DNA of 64,000 nt from Aquimarina aquimarini. GTDB lineage: Bacteria; Bacteroidota; Bacteroidia; Flavobacteriales; Flavobacteriaceae. The notes beneath the pieces were generated by a model. The model was given only the letters and a program-made list of their open reading frames with translations, did no database searches and was not told the origin of the DNA. This document shows, one piece after another, positions 47,071 to 56,012 of the stretch. Made by a program: the position numbers and the translations under genes. Location: NCBI RefSeq assembly GCF_900299535.1, contig NZ_OMKE01000010.1:62001-126000 (forward strand), written 5' to 3'. Positions within the stretch are counted from its first letter, which is position 1; the number at the start of each line of letters is the position of its first letter.

Positions 47071-50000
47071 ATGATAAAAAAAATATTTTTTTGGGGTATA
47101 GGGCTTTTATTTATAAGTACTCCTAGTTTCGGACAGATTGAAAACGATACCATAAAGGCATCTTATTTTTTTAAAAAGGCAGACTCTCTTATACAAGATA
47201 GGAACCACGAAGCCTCAATCAAATTTTTTAATAAAGCCTTACCATTATATAAAAAAGCCAATGTTTGGGAAAAAGTAGCGGCATGCTATAATAAACTATC
47301 GGAAAATCAATGGCGTATTCGTGACTTAGAAAACACATTACTAAATTCAAAAAAAGCTTTAGAAGTAAGTAATAAATACCTTGTGAAAAATAATCAACAA
47401 GAAGCCTATTCTTATGATAATATTGGTAATTATTATGAAAATATACCTGATTATAAAAATGCACTAGTTTATTATCAGAAAGCATTAGAAGTTCAAAAAA
47501 AAATATTTCCAGAAAAAAACCCTGATATAGCAAGGTCATATCATAATATGGCTATAATTTATTATTACACCTTAGATTATAAAAATGCATTGCAAAATTA
47601 TAGAAAAGCCTTAGCAATAAATATTGATATTCTAGGAAAAGATCACCCAAAAGTAGGAAATACCTATAATAATATGGGGATCATATATAATGATCAAGGT
47701 AAATTTAATTTGGCTATAGAATATTATAAAAAGGCTATACAAATAAAAATAAAAAACTCTGAAAACCAACATGTTGATATAGGTTCTTTTTACCTTAATA
47801 TTGGTATTGTATACAGTAATTTAAAAGATGAACGCGCCTTAGATTATTATAAAAAAGCCTTAAAGATTTATAGCAAAGAAAATTACTTGAAAGGATTAAG
47901 CGCTATATATCAGAATTTTGGAGTTTTTTATAGTGATGTAAAAGGTGAATATGACAAGGCACTAGAGTATTATAAAAAAGGTTTAGATGTAGCTATTAGA
48001 TACTATGATGGAGATAATTATGAAGTTATAGGTGATATTTACCATAACATAGCCACTATGTTTTCTATCAAAAAAGACTATAAAAAAACACTTTATTATT
48101 TTAATAATGCATTACAAAATTATAAAACTACATTAGGAGAAAACCATGAAAATATAGCAATGGTATATGAGAGTATGGGAAACATGTATGTCATTAAAAA
48201 AGAAGAAGACAAGGCATTGTTGTATTATGAAAAATGTTTAAAAATACGTAATATTATTTTTGATATGGATCACCCAAGCATTGTAGCAATATACAATAAT
48301 ATCGGAGAGTTATATCAAAATAAAAAAAACTACAAAAAAGCTTTAGAGTATTATCAAAAAGGGTTAGAACTAACACAAAATAGATACGGAAAAGAACATC
48401 TCTTAACGGGAGCTTGTTATACCCATATTGCAACTATATATCAAGAGCAACAAGAATATCAAAAAGCAATATCTTATTTTGATAAAGCTCTTATTGCTAA
48501 TACTAAAAATAAAAACAGTAATACTATTGACCTTGTTTTTGACAGTAGTGAATATTATGATTCAAAATTATTATTAGAAACCCTTAGCGGAAAAGCAAAA
48601 ACATTACAATTACAGTTCAAGCAAAATAATAATATCAAAGATATACAACACAGTATTGTTCTCTATGAGTATGTTGATCAGGTTATTAACTCTATTAGGC
48701 AATCATATCAAAATTATAAGGATAAAGTTGCTATAGGTAATAAAGCCAAAGAAGTATATACAGATGCTATAAATACTTTATTATTAGAATATGAGAATAA
48801 GCAAGAACAAATATCATTAGATAAAGTGTTTTACTACATTGAGAAAAGTAAAAGTAATGTGTTAAAAGAATTACTTAACGATTCTTATGCCAAAAATGTA
48901 ATAGACATAGAATTGCCTATAGAGCATGTTTCATTAGAAAAAGAAGTAAAAACAAATCAAGCTTTTTATAGATCTCAGATTATAGAGGAGAAATCTAATT
49001 CATTAAGTGATACCTTAAAAATTAGAGAGTATGAAAATAAATTATTTAGCTTGAATAGGAGGCAGGATTCATTGACCAAAATAATAGAAGAAAATTATCC
49101 AAATTATTATCAACTTAGACGTAAAAATGAAATAATATCTATTACAGAAATTCAAGAGCAAATCGATAGAAACACAACGGTATTAGAATATTTTTCAACA
49201 GATAGTGTTACATATGCATTTAGTATTTCTAAATACGATGTTTCGGTAAAAAAACTGAATACCCCTTATTTAAAAAATAATATAAAAGAATTTCAAGAAT
49301 CAATAACAACGCAGTATATAAAGAGTTATAAAAAAATAGCTAATATTTTATATACCCAACTTATTTTACCAATAAAAAATGACTTGGTTGGTAACAGACT
49401 CATAATTATCCCTGATGGACCCTTATGGCATCTTAATTTTGAATTATTGCATACTAAAGAAATAGAAAGCGATAAAGCGCTGGATTTTCCTTATGTGCTA
49501 AGAGAGTATGCTATATCTTATGCTAATTCTACCAATGTATTATTTAATTCTTTTAAAAGAAATGATGCAATAACTTCTACTATTAAAAAAGAATGCCTTG
49601 CCTTTTCTTTTTCTGATACATTGGATGTGTCTACAGGTAAAATGATGAGCCTGTCAGCATTAAGAGATGCAGGAGATGATCTTCCTGGTACAAGAAAAGA
49701 AATTAAAGCTATCTCAGAGATTATTGATGGTCAATATTATTATGGAATCGATGCAATAGAAACTAACTTTAAAGAAAACGCTGGGCAATATAGCATACTT
49801 CATTTAGCTTTACATGGTGAAGTAGATCATAATAAACCCGAAAATTCAAAATTATATTTTACAAAAAGTAACGATACTCTCGAAGATAATTTGTTGTATA
49901 GTCATGAACTTTTTGCGTTAGATATTCCTGCTGATCTTACGGTGTTAAGTGCTTGTAATACAGGAACAGGACAGGTTGCTAATGGAGAAGGGATTATGAG

Positions 50001-50349
50001 CCTAGGTACAGCTTTTCAGTATGCTGGCACAAAAAGTTTACTATTGAGTAGTTGGGAGGTGTCAGACAGAGTAGCGCCAGAATTGATGAAGTATTTCTAT
50101 TCTAATTTAGAAAAAGGAATGAGTAAAGATCAAGCACTACAACAAGCAAAATTAAAATATATCAATACTGCAGATATATTTTATACCAATCCTTTTTATT
50201 GGGGTAGTTTTTATTTATTAGGTAATTCTGATCCTATTGTAATAGATACTCCTTTTGTTATGAATCGCTTGTATTGGATACTTTTGATAAGTGTTATTTT
50301 ATGTCTTTTGTTGGTAGTATTTTATTATATAAAAAAGAATAGGGTGTAA
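47071..50349 (+). CDS. TPR-CHAT protease, membrane-anchored, cassette 2
   Basis: 1092 residues from ATG 47071, giving a signal peptide (MIKKIFFWGIGLLFISTPSFGQ); the in-frame ATG at 47047 would spoil it. About 10-11 TPR units (~35-510), one or so more than cassette 1, e.g. YDNIGNYYENIPDYKNALVYYQ. The CHAT domain (~735-1060) has His915 (HLALHGEVDH) and Cys962 (LSACNTG). The His-Cys spacing of 47 residues is the same as in cassette 1. A C-terminal membrane helix (YWILLISVILCLLLVVFYYI) precedes KKNRV. The most plausible substrate is the anti-sigma-like protein encoded just upstream. Confidence 0.9.
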   Translation: MIKKIFFWGIGLLFISTPSFGQIENDTIKASYFFKKADSLIQDRNHEASIKFFNKALPLYKKANVWEKVAACYNKLSENQWRIRDLENTLLNSKKALEVSNKYLVKNNQQEAYSYDNIGNYYENIPDYKNALVYYQKALEVQKKIFPEKNPDIARSYHNMAIIYYYTLDYKNALQNYRKALAINIDILGKDHPKVGNTYNNMGIIYNDQGKFNLAIEYYKKAIQIKIKNSENQHVDIGSFYLNIGIVYSNLKDERALDYYKKALKIYSKENYLKGLSAIYQNFGVFYSDVKGEYDKALEYYKKGLDVAIRYYDGDNYEVIGDIYHNIATMFSIKKDYKKTLYYFNNALQNYKTTLGENHENIAMVYESMGNMYVIKKEEDKALLYYEKCLKIRNIIFDMDHPSIVAIYNNIGELYQNKKNYKKALEYYQKGLELTQNRYGKEHLLTGACYTHIATIYQEQQEYQKAISYFDKALIANTKNKNSNTIDLVFDSSEYYDSKLLLETLSGKAKTLQLQFKQNNNIKDIQHSIVLYEYVDQVINSIRQSYQNYKDKVAIGNKAKEVYTDAINTLLLEYENKQEQISLDKVFYYIEKSKSNVLKELLNDSYAKNVIDIELPIEHVSLEKEVKTNQAFYRSQIIEEKSNSLSDTLKIREYENKLFSLNRRQDSLTKIIEENYPNYYQLRRKNEIISITEIQEQIDRNTTVLEYFSTDSVTYAFSISKYDVSVKKLNTPYLKNNIKEFQESITTQYIKSYKKIANILYTQLILPIKNDLVGNRLIIIPDGPLWHLNFELLHTKEIESDKALDFPYVLREYAISYANSTNVLFNSFKRNDAITSTIKKECLAFSFSDTLDVSTGKMMSLSALRDAGDDLPGTRKEIKAISEIIDGQYYYGIDAIETNFKENAGQYSILHLALHGEVDHNKPENSKLYFTKSNDTLEDNLLYSHELFALDIPADLTVLSACNTGTGQVANGEGIMSLGTAFQYAGTKSLLLSSWEVSDRVAPELMKYFYSNLEKGMSKDQALQQAKLKYINTADIFYTNPFYWGSFYLLGNSDPIVIDTPFVMNRLYWILLISVILCLLLVVFYYIKKNRV

Positions 50350-50497
50350 AGTAATTTAAAAACTACTTAGCAGAATATACATAATAGTAAGGGTTTTCTA
50401 TAAAAACTAATCAAGAGGTAGTCACTTTCTATTTTTGTTATTTATATACTAAAATATAAAATTCCAAAAATGTATGAGTATATAAAGGTTACAAAGC

Positions 50498-50534
50498 AAA
50501 ACCCTGCTACCGATATAATCTGGTAACAGGGTTT
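50498..50534. terminator. Terminator between cassette 2 and the poly-Asp protein
   Basis: AAACCCTG and CAGGGTTT arms extended by TACC/GGTA, with one mismatch and a ~10-base loop. It serves the minus-strand poly-Asp gene and can also stop read-through from cassette 2. Confidence 0.75.
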
Positions 50535-50565
50535 CAAACAACTAACCAACTAACTAATTTATATT

Positions 50566-51252
50566 TTAATCATCATCATCGTCGTCATCGTCATCGTCGT
50601 CATGATATCTTTTTTTTCTTTTTCTATTTTTATAATAATGATCGTCATCATCGTCATCATCGTCATCATCGTCATCATCGTCATCATCATGATCATAATG
50701 CTTTGGTTTCCAATTTTGATTATAGTATGATTCATGAGAGATCGAACATCCACTTGTTCCACAATATCCACAACCTCGGTAATAAATATCACCTTCTACA
50801 AATTTGATCCTACCGTATTTTTTATAGTATACACGTAGTCCTCCAATTTGATATACCAATCCACGTCTGTTATATCGTATATAGATACGACCTATTTTTC
50901 GTACTCTATTATATCTATCATAACTAATATAATTTGGACCAATTTTTTTTACTCTTCTGTAATAATCGTATTGTACATAATTACGATGTGATCTCGCGTT
51001 GTGATATGGCCCTGGAGTATTGTAAATCACATTATCGTTCCAATGTGGGGGTCTTCTTCTTAGAATTCTGTAGTCTATTCCTCCATCTGTGTAGACGAAA
51101 AATTTTACGCCACCTTGTACAAAGGTAATGGTTTGTGCATGATGATAGCGTTTTGTAACCCTATTCTCCTGATTCAGGTCCTTGTGATCGGTTGCTTGTG
51201 CAGTAGTTCCTACAAGTAACAGAGCCGAAATAAAAAATATTACTTTTCTCAT
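50566..51252 (-). CDS. Secreted Tyr/Gly-rich repeat protein with poly-Asp tail
   Basis: 228 residues with a signal peptide (MRKVIFFISALLLVGTTAQA). Residues ~40-165 match the N-terminal domain of the 37887-39200 protein: FVQGGVKFFVYTDGGIDYRI, YVQYDYYRRVKKIG, YISYDRYNRVRKIG, YIRYNRRGLVYQIGG. A Cys-rich link (YYRGCGYCGTSGC) follows. The last ~45 residues are two Asp runs split by HYYKNRKRKKRYH, encoded by GAT/GAC microsatellites. The tail is the opposite charge of its paralog's. It could bind calcium, mineral or a basic partner; no evidence decides. It has a sigma-54-like promoter. Confidence 0.75.
   Translation of the reverse strand: MRKVIFFISALLLVGTTAQATDHKDLNQENRVTKRYHHAQTITFVQGGVKFFVYTDGGIDYRILRRRPPHWNDNVIYNTPGPYHNARSHRNYVQYDYYRRVKKIGPNYISYDRYNRVRKIGRIYIRYNRRGLVYQIGGLRVYYKKYGRIKFVEGDIYYRGCGYCGTSGCSISHESYYNQNWKPKHYDHDDDDDDDDDDDDDDDDHYYKNRKRKKRYHDDDDDDDDDDD
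50569..50694 (-). repeat. GAT/GAC microsatellite tract coding for poly-Asp
   Basis: Two near-perfect trinucleotide tracts, 50569-50603 and 50641-50694. The second is mostly a 9-base unit (atcgtcatc). Both encode Asp runs at the end of the surface protein. Slippage would change tail length in steps of one residue without a frameshift. Confidence 0.85.
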
Positions 51253-51322
51253 AACCTTAATTGTTTTTGGGTTGATGCCTACTCATTAGCTTTTCGGCTT
51301 CCGCTATTTGATAGTTTTCTTT

Positions 51323-51337
51323 TCAAATGGCGTGCCA
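51323..51337 (-). promoter_or_regulatory. Sigma-54-like promoter
   Basis: Read on minus, TGGCAC-GCCAT-TTGA after a T-run; GG (-24) to G (-12) spacing is 10 bases. It lies ~71 bases upstream of the ATG at 51252. The layout is identical to that at 39259-39273. Confidence 0.6.
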
Positions 51338-51369
51338 AAAATTGTAAGGTTATGAGAAGTAATTGGTAA

Positions 51370-52014
51370 TTATCTGTTTTTTAATATGTTAATTAATTCT
51401 TCTGGATCGGCTCTTTGTTTATAATCTTCTTTTATATGATCATAGAGTATAGTTCCATCCTGATTAATAATATAAGTTGCAGAAATAGGAAGTTGTTGTT
51501 CTGTATTCCCATTACTTTTTTCTAGGTCAATATTAAAACCTTTATAAATTTCTACTAAATCTTGTGGTAAAGTAAAGGTCAAGTTAAACTTTTCTGCAAT
51601 TTTGTTATTCACATCAGAGAGTACTTCAAAACTCAGGTTGTTTTTTTCTGAAGTAGTTAATGAATTATCAGGAGTTTCTGGACTTATTGCAACCAAGGTA
51701 GCTCCATTTTCTTCAAAATCAGGTAATGCTTGTTGCAATGCTTTTAATTCTAAGTTGCAATACGGGCACCATCCACCTCGATAAAAAGACAGTATTACCT
51801 TTTTATCTAGTAATAGTTCCTGAATAGAAATATTTTTATTGGCTGCATTTGGGAGTGTGATTTCTGGTATCGCATTACCAGTTTTTAGTGCTTGCGAAAC
51901 TATATCAGCATCTTTCAATACCTGAATCCCGTTTTTCATTATTTGTTGAACGTTTTCAGGATGTTTTTTTGCTGAATTTTGTGCTAAGCTTTTTAAGTCG
52001 TTTGTAAGTGACAT
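51370..52014 (-). CDS. Peroxiredoxin-like family protein (AhpC/TSA)
   Basis: 214 residues without a signal peptide. The thioredoxin-fold active site is FYRGGWCPYCNLELKALQ (CPYC, ~92-95), preceded by a helical N-terminal extension (~1-50) typical of the 'peroxiredoxin-like' group. This is the CxxC variant rather than the single-Cys TPxxC motif. It probably reduces hydroperoxides or acts as a thiol oxidoreductase in the cytoplasm. Monocistronic, between the poly-Asp gene and uvrA. Confidence 0.85.
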   Translation of the reverse strand: MSLTNDLKSLAQNSAKKHPENVQQIMKNGIQVLKDADIVSQALKTGNAIPEITLPNAANKNISIQELLLDKKVILSFYRGGWCPYCNLELKALQQALPDFEENGATLVAISPETPDNSLTTSEKNNLSFEVLSDVNNKIAEKFNLTFTLPQDLVEIYKGFNIDLEKSNGNTEQQLPISATYIINQDGTILYDHIKEDYKQRADPEELINILKNR

Positions 52015-52126
52015 TAATTTGTGGTTTTGAGTTTATATTAAAACTTTAGCCGAAAATAAAGTCATCACATTACAGTGAGAACTATTATAATAATGTTAAT
52101 TGTATTATAATAGTTCTTTAAATATT

Positions 52127-54907
52127 TTACAGTTTTTCTTTTAGGTATTGTGCAGTATAAGATGTATCTGTTTTTATAATTTCTTCAGGAGTACCTTCTG
52201 CAATAATATTACCCCCATTTTTACCACCATTTAATCCGAGATCAATAATGTGATCAGCACATTTTACCAAATCAAGATTGTGTTCTATTACCAAAATAGA
52301 GTGTCCTTTGGCAATCAATTCATTAAAAGAAGTGAGTAATTTTTTGATATCATGAAAGTGAAGTCCAGTGGTAGGTTCATCAAAAATAAATAATGCTTTG
52401 TCTTTTGTATTACCTTTTACAAGAAACGAAGCTAGCTTAATTCGTTGGGCTTCTCCACCAGATAGGGTAGAAGAGCTCTGTCCTAATTGCACATATCCCA
52501 ATCCGACATCTTGTAGAGGTTGTAATTTTCTTTGAATTTTGGTTTGGTTATGAGCAGAAAAGAAATCAATTGCAGTGTCAATAGTCATAGAAAGAATATC
52601 ATGAATATTTTTATCATGAAAAGTTACTTCTAGAACATCTTTTTTAAAACGCTTTCCATTACAAGTTTCACACTCAAGATGCACATCGGCCATGAATTGC
52701 ATTTCTATAGTAACTTCGCCTTCACCCTTACAAGTTTCACAACGCCCACCATCTACATTAAACGAAAAGTGTTTTGCCTTATAATTGCGAATACTTGATA
52801 ATTTTTGTGAAGCAAATAGATTACGGATATCATCATATGCTTTGATATAGGTAACAGGGTTGGATCGAGAAGATCTTCCGATAGGATTCTGATCTACAAA
52901 CTCTACATGTTTGATATTGCTATAATTTCCTTTTAGTTCTGTAAACTGTCCTGCCTTTTCTCCATAGCCTCCTAGTTCTTTTAAGATAGCAGGGTAGACT
53001 ATTTTTTTGACTAGTGTACTTTTTCCACTACCAGATACTCCAGTAATAGCTGTAAAGACGCCAAGAGGTACTTTTACAGTAATATTTTTAAGATTATTCT
53101 CACGAGCTCCGATGATTTCTAAATAATATTTTGAAGACCTTCGGGTTTGAGGAATTTCAATTTGTAGAGTTTCATTAAGATATTTTGCAGTAAGAGAATC
53201 AGCTTTTAGAATTTCACTAAAATTTCCTGTAGCAACAACATGACCTCCATGTGTTCCCGCTTCTGGACCAATATCTATAATCTCATCAGCAGCTTTCATA
53301 ATATCTTCATCATGCTCAACGACAATTACCGTATTGCCCAGATCACGTAATGACTGTAATACTTTTATTAGTTTTTCTGTATCTTTTGGATGTAGCCCTA
53401 TACTAGGTTCATCAAGAATGTACATAGAACCTACAAGACTACTTCCTAATGATGTTGCCAAGTTAATACGTTGAGATTCTCCTCCTGATAATGTATTTGA
53501 TTTACGGTTAAGTGTTAAATATTCTAGCCCCACATTCTGTAGGAACTCTAATCGACTATTAATTTCTTTGAGTAAGCGTTTGGCAATTTTTGAATCATAC
53601 GTATTAAGAGTAATGTTCTTAAAGAAATCAGCAAGCTCATTAAGCGGTTTTTCTACAAGATCAGTTAAGGTAGCTTCATTAATTTTTACATAACTAGCTT
53701 CTTTACGTAGCCGTTTTCCTTTGCAAGTATTACATTTTGTTTTACCACGATATCGAGATAGCATTACTCGATTTTGAATTTTATAAGCTTTAGACTCTAA
53801 TTCTTCAAAAAAACTAGTAATTCCTTCAAAATATTCATTTCCTGTCCAAAGTAATTCTTTGTGTTCATCTGATAATTCAAAATATGGCTTATGAATAGGG
53901 AAATCAAATTTATATGCACTGTTTACTAATTGATCTTTGTACCAGCCCATACTATCACCTTTCCATGGGAATACGGCTCCTTCATAAATGCTTAATGCAG
54001 TATTAGGAATTACCAACTCCTGATCAATACCAATAACATCACCATATCCTTCACAATCTGGGCATGCCCCATATGGATTGTTAAAACTAAATAAATGGAC
54101 ATTAGGTTCAAGAAAAGATATTCCGTCTAATTCAAATTTATTACTGAATTGTTTTTGCTTGCCGTCTGTCAATGATTCTATATAACAGCTTCCCTTTCCT
54201 TCAAAAAAAGCAGAGTCAACAGCATCAGCAAGTCGATTGTAGAAATCTTCATTATCTCTTTTCACAATACGATCTACTACCAAATGATATGTATCCTTAT
54301 CAATTATAGATACTTCTTCAATTCTGGTTACTTTATTATTGTGTTTTATACGAGCATATCCCTGTTGTTGTAAAACTTTTAACTTCCCTTCAAGAGTACG
54401 TCCTTCTTCTACATGAATAGGAGAGAGTAATAATAGTTTTTCGCCATCTTCAAAAGATTTTACATACTTAATAACATCTGTAACAGTATCTTTCTTTACT
54501 AATTCACCAGAAACAGGAGAATATGTTTTACCAATTCTTGCATAGAGTAACTTGAGATAATCATAAATTTCTGTCGTTGTACCGACTGTGGATCTTGGAT
54601 TAGTAGAATTTACTTTTTGTTCTATTGCAATAGCAGGAGCGATCCCTTTGATATAATCTACTTTTGGTTTATTAAGGCGTCCCAAAAATTGCCTTGCATA
54701 AGATGAGAGGCTCTCTACATATCTGCGTTGCCCTTCTGCATATAAAGTATCAAAAGCTAAGCTAGATTTACCAGAACCAGATAAACCAGTAATAACTACT
54801 AGTTTATTTCTAGGTATGACTGCGTCTAAATCTTTAAGATTGTGAAGCTTAGCACCTTTTATAATTATGTTGTCTTTTGGATCTAAGGTTGTAATGTCTT
54901 GAATCAT
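52127..54907 (-). CDS. uvrA: Excinuclease ABC subunit A
   Basis: 926 residues from ATG 54907 (MIQDITTLDPKDNIIIKGAK); the frame extends eight codons upstream to an ATG at 54931. It is the damage-sensing ATPase of nucleotide-excision repair. Two ABC modules are visible: Walker A GLSGSGKSSLA (~40) and GVSGSGKSTLV (~630), with signature motifs LSGGESQRINLA and LSGGEAQRIKLA. Zinc modules are at CPDCEGYGDV, at CNTCKGKRLRK, and at the C-terminal CETCKGEGEV...CETCNGKRF. Length and motifs are normal. The gene is monocistronic; a 14-bp imperfect hairpin lies just downstream (52079-52116). Confidence 0.97.
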   Translation of the reverse strand: MIQDITTLDPKDNIIIKGAKLHNLKDLDAVIPRNKLVVITGLSGSGKSSLAFDTLYAEGQRRYVESLSSYARQFLGRLNKPKVDYIKGIAPAIAIEQKVNSTNPRSTVGTTTEIYDYLKLLYARIGKTYSPVSGELVKKDTVTDVIKYVKSFEDGEKLLLLSPIHVEEGRTLEGKLKVLQQQGYARIKHNNKVTRIEEVSIIDKDTYHLVVDRIVKRDNEDFYNRLADAVDSAFFEGKGSCYIESLTDGKQKQFSNKFELDGISFLEPNVHLFSFNNPYGACPDCEGYGDVIGIDQELVIPNTALSIYEGAVFPWKGDSMGWYKDQLVNSAYKFDFPIHKPYFELSDEHKELLWTGNEYFEGITSFFEELESKAYKIQNRVMLSRYRGKTKCNTCKGKRLRKEASYVKINEATLTDLVEKPLNELADFFKNITLNTYDSKIAKRLLKEINSRLEFLQNVGLEYLTLNRKSNTLSGGESQRINLATSLGSSLVGSMYILDEPSIGLHPKDTEKLIKVLQSLRDLGNTVIVVEHDEDIMKAADEIIDIGPEAGTHGGHVVATGNFSEILKADSLTAKYLNETLQIEIPQTRRSSKYYLEIIGARENNLKNITVKVPLGVFTAITGVSGSGKSTLVKKIVYPAILKELGGYGEKAGQFTELKGNYSNIKHVEFVDQNPIGRSSRSNPVTYIKAYDDIRNLFASQKLSSIRNYKAKHFSFNVDGGRCETCKGEGEVTIEMQFMADVHLECETCNGKRFKKDVLEVTFHDKNIHDILSMTIDTAIDFFSAHNQTKIQRKLQPLQDVGLGYVQLGQSSSTLSGGEAQRIKLASFLVKGNTKDKALFIFDEPTTGLHFHDIKKLLTSFNELIAKGHSILVIEHNLDLVKCADHIIDLGLNGGKNGGNIIAEGTPEEIIKTDTSYTAQYLKEKL

Positions 54908-55148
54908 AGTAAATATGCGGTAAGAGGGCAAAGATAAGGATTACTAAATAAGTACAATAACTGAAGTAGATTGAAAGTTGAGTTAAAAAAATTAACAGGA
55001 AATTGTTTAATATTCGAGGATAGTTATTATATTAGCAATCTCAAAACATTCAAAAAACTAATCAAAACTGCCTATTGAATACCTTTACTTTTTAAGTTTA
55101 ACGTAGCCCGAGCCCCAAGTATATGCTTGTGCTAAATTGAGTCAAGGT

Positions 55149-55733
55149 ATGAAAGATTACACCCTATCAGACGCAGTGCTGGTTAATAATTATATTAAAG
55201 GCGACGAATGTGCGCTTTCAATTCTTATCGAACGTCATAAGCAACGTATTTATAGTTTTATTTATTCTAAAGTGTTTGATAGAGATGTCTCTGAAGATAT
55301 TTTTCAAGATACTTTTATAAAGGTAATACGTACATTAAAAAATGGGAAATACAACGAAGAAGGAAAATTTCTTCCTTGGGTAATGCGTATTGCTCATAAT
55401 TTGGTAATTGATCATTTTAGAAAAGGAAATAGAATGCCAAAATTTGAGGATAATGGCGAATTCAGTATTTTTTCTGTAATTAGTGATGGAGATTTGAATG
55501 CAGAAAAAAGATTGATAAAGGATCAAGTAGAAGAAGATTTACGTAATCTAATCCAAGAATTACCAGATGATCAAAAAGAAGTATTGGTCATGCGTATGTA
55601 TAGAGATATGAGTTTTAAAGAAATATCTGATAAAACTGGAGTTAGTATTAACACAGCTTTAGGTAGAATGAGATATGCTTTGATTAATTTAAGAAAAGTG
55701 ATAGAAAAAAATAATATAGTTTTAACAAACTAA
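55149..55733 (+). CDS. ECF-type RNA polymerase sigma factor
   Basis: 194 residues from ATG 55149; a TTG at 55137 is an alternative start. Region 2 is clear (LIERHKQRIYSFIYSKVFDRDVSEDIFQDTFIK, ~20-55), as is region 4 (LPDDQKEVLVMRMYRDMSFKEISDKTGVSINTALGRMRYAL). There is no adjacent anti-sigma gene, unlike cassette 2. It lies divergently from uvrA, and the neighbouring small ORF, nth and bcp resemble the order I know from other Flavobacteriaceae. It is unrelated in sequence detail to the cassette 2 sigma factor. Confidence 0.9.
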   Translation: MKDYTLSDAVLVNNYIKGDECALSILIERHKQRIYSFIYSKVFDRDVSEDIFQDTFIKVIRTLKNGKYNEEGKFLPWVMRIAHNLVIDHFRKGNRMPKFEDNGEFSIFSVISDGDLNAEKRLIKDQVEEDLRNLIQELPDDQKEVLVMRMYRDMSFKEISDKTGVSINTALGRMRYALINLRKVIEKNNIVLTN

Positions 55734-55811
55734 TTAATCTATTTGTGCAATAAAGTAGTTTTGGTGCCGTTATAGTCTTATATAATAACTTTATAATTTA
55801 AGACATTTAAT

Positions 55812-55961
55812 ATGGCAAAATTTTACTTTACGTCTTCTAAAAGAGAAGAAAAACATTTATTACCAAGTAGAAATACAATTAACTTTTTACTAAACTATTC
55901 AAAATCATTACAGGTTATTGAATGTAGTAACAGTTTAAAATTCGAAACGATTTTAAATTAA
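55812..55961 (+). CDS. Small conserved-type protein, 49 residues
   Basis: ATG to TAA, 49 residues: basic start (MAKFYFTSSKREEKHLLP), then FLLNYSKSLQVIECSNSLKFETILN. It is 78 bases after the sigma-factor stop on the same strand and is followed by a terminator. I recall similar short proteins next to this sigma gene in related bacteria. Function unknown; support is position, a clean ORF and the terminator. Confidence 0.6.
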   Translation: MAKFYFTSSKREEKHLLPSRNTINFLLNYSKSLQVIECSNSLKFETILN

Positions 55962-55972
55962 ACTAAAAACAT

Positions 55973-56012
55973 AAAAACAAAAAGCCTATTTTTTAATAGG
56001 CTTTTTGTTTTT
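55973..56012. terminator. Bidirectional terminator
   Basis: 18-bp perfect arms (core AAAAAGCCTATT / AATAGGCTTTTT), 4-base loop, between the 49-residue ORF and nth. The right arm overlaps the end of the nth coding sequence. Confidence 0.88.

Noticed and set aside
42371..50349. Type III-E CRISPR (Craspase) locus
   Set aside because: TPR-CHAT proteins are present, but there is no gRAMP/Cas7-11-like gene and no array, and both proteases have signal peptides and membrane anchors.
50569..50694. CRISPR-like array
   Set aside because: The repetition is a simple trinucleotide tract inside a coding frame, with no spacers.
50559..50792. An overlapping minus-strand frame rich in Met and Thr
   Set aside because: It is the shifted reading of the GAT/GAC microsatellite of the poly-Asp gene; composition is repeat-driven and there is no start context.
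52079..52116. 14-bp hairpin just after uvrA
   Set aside because: AT-only or nearly AT-only arms and no T-run; too weak to call a terminator.
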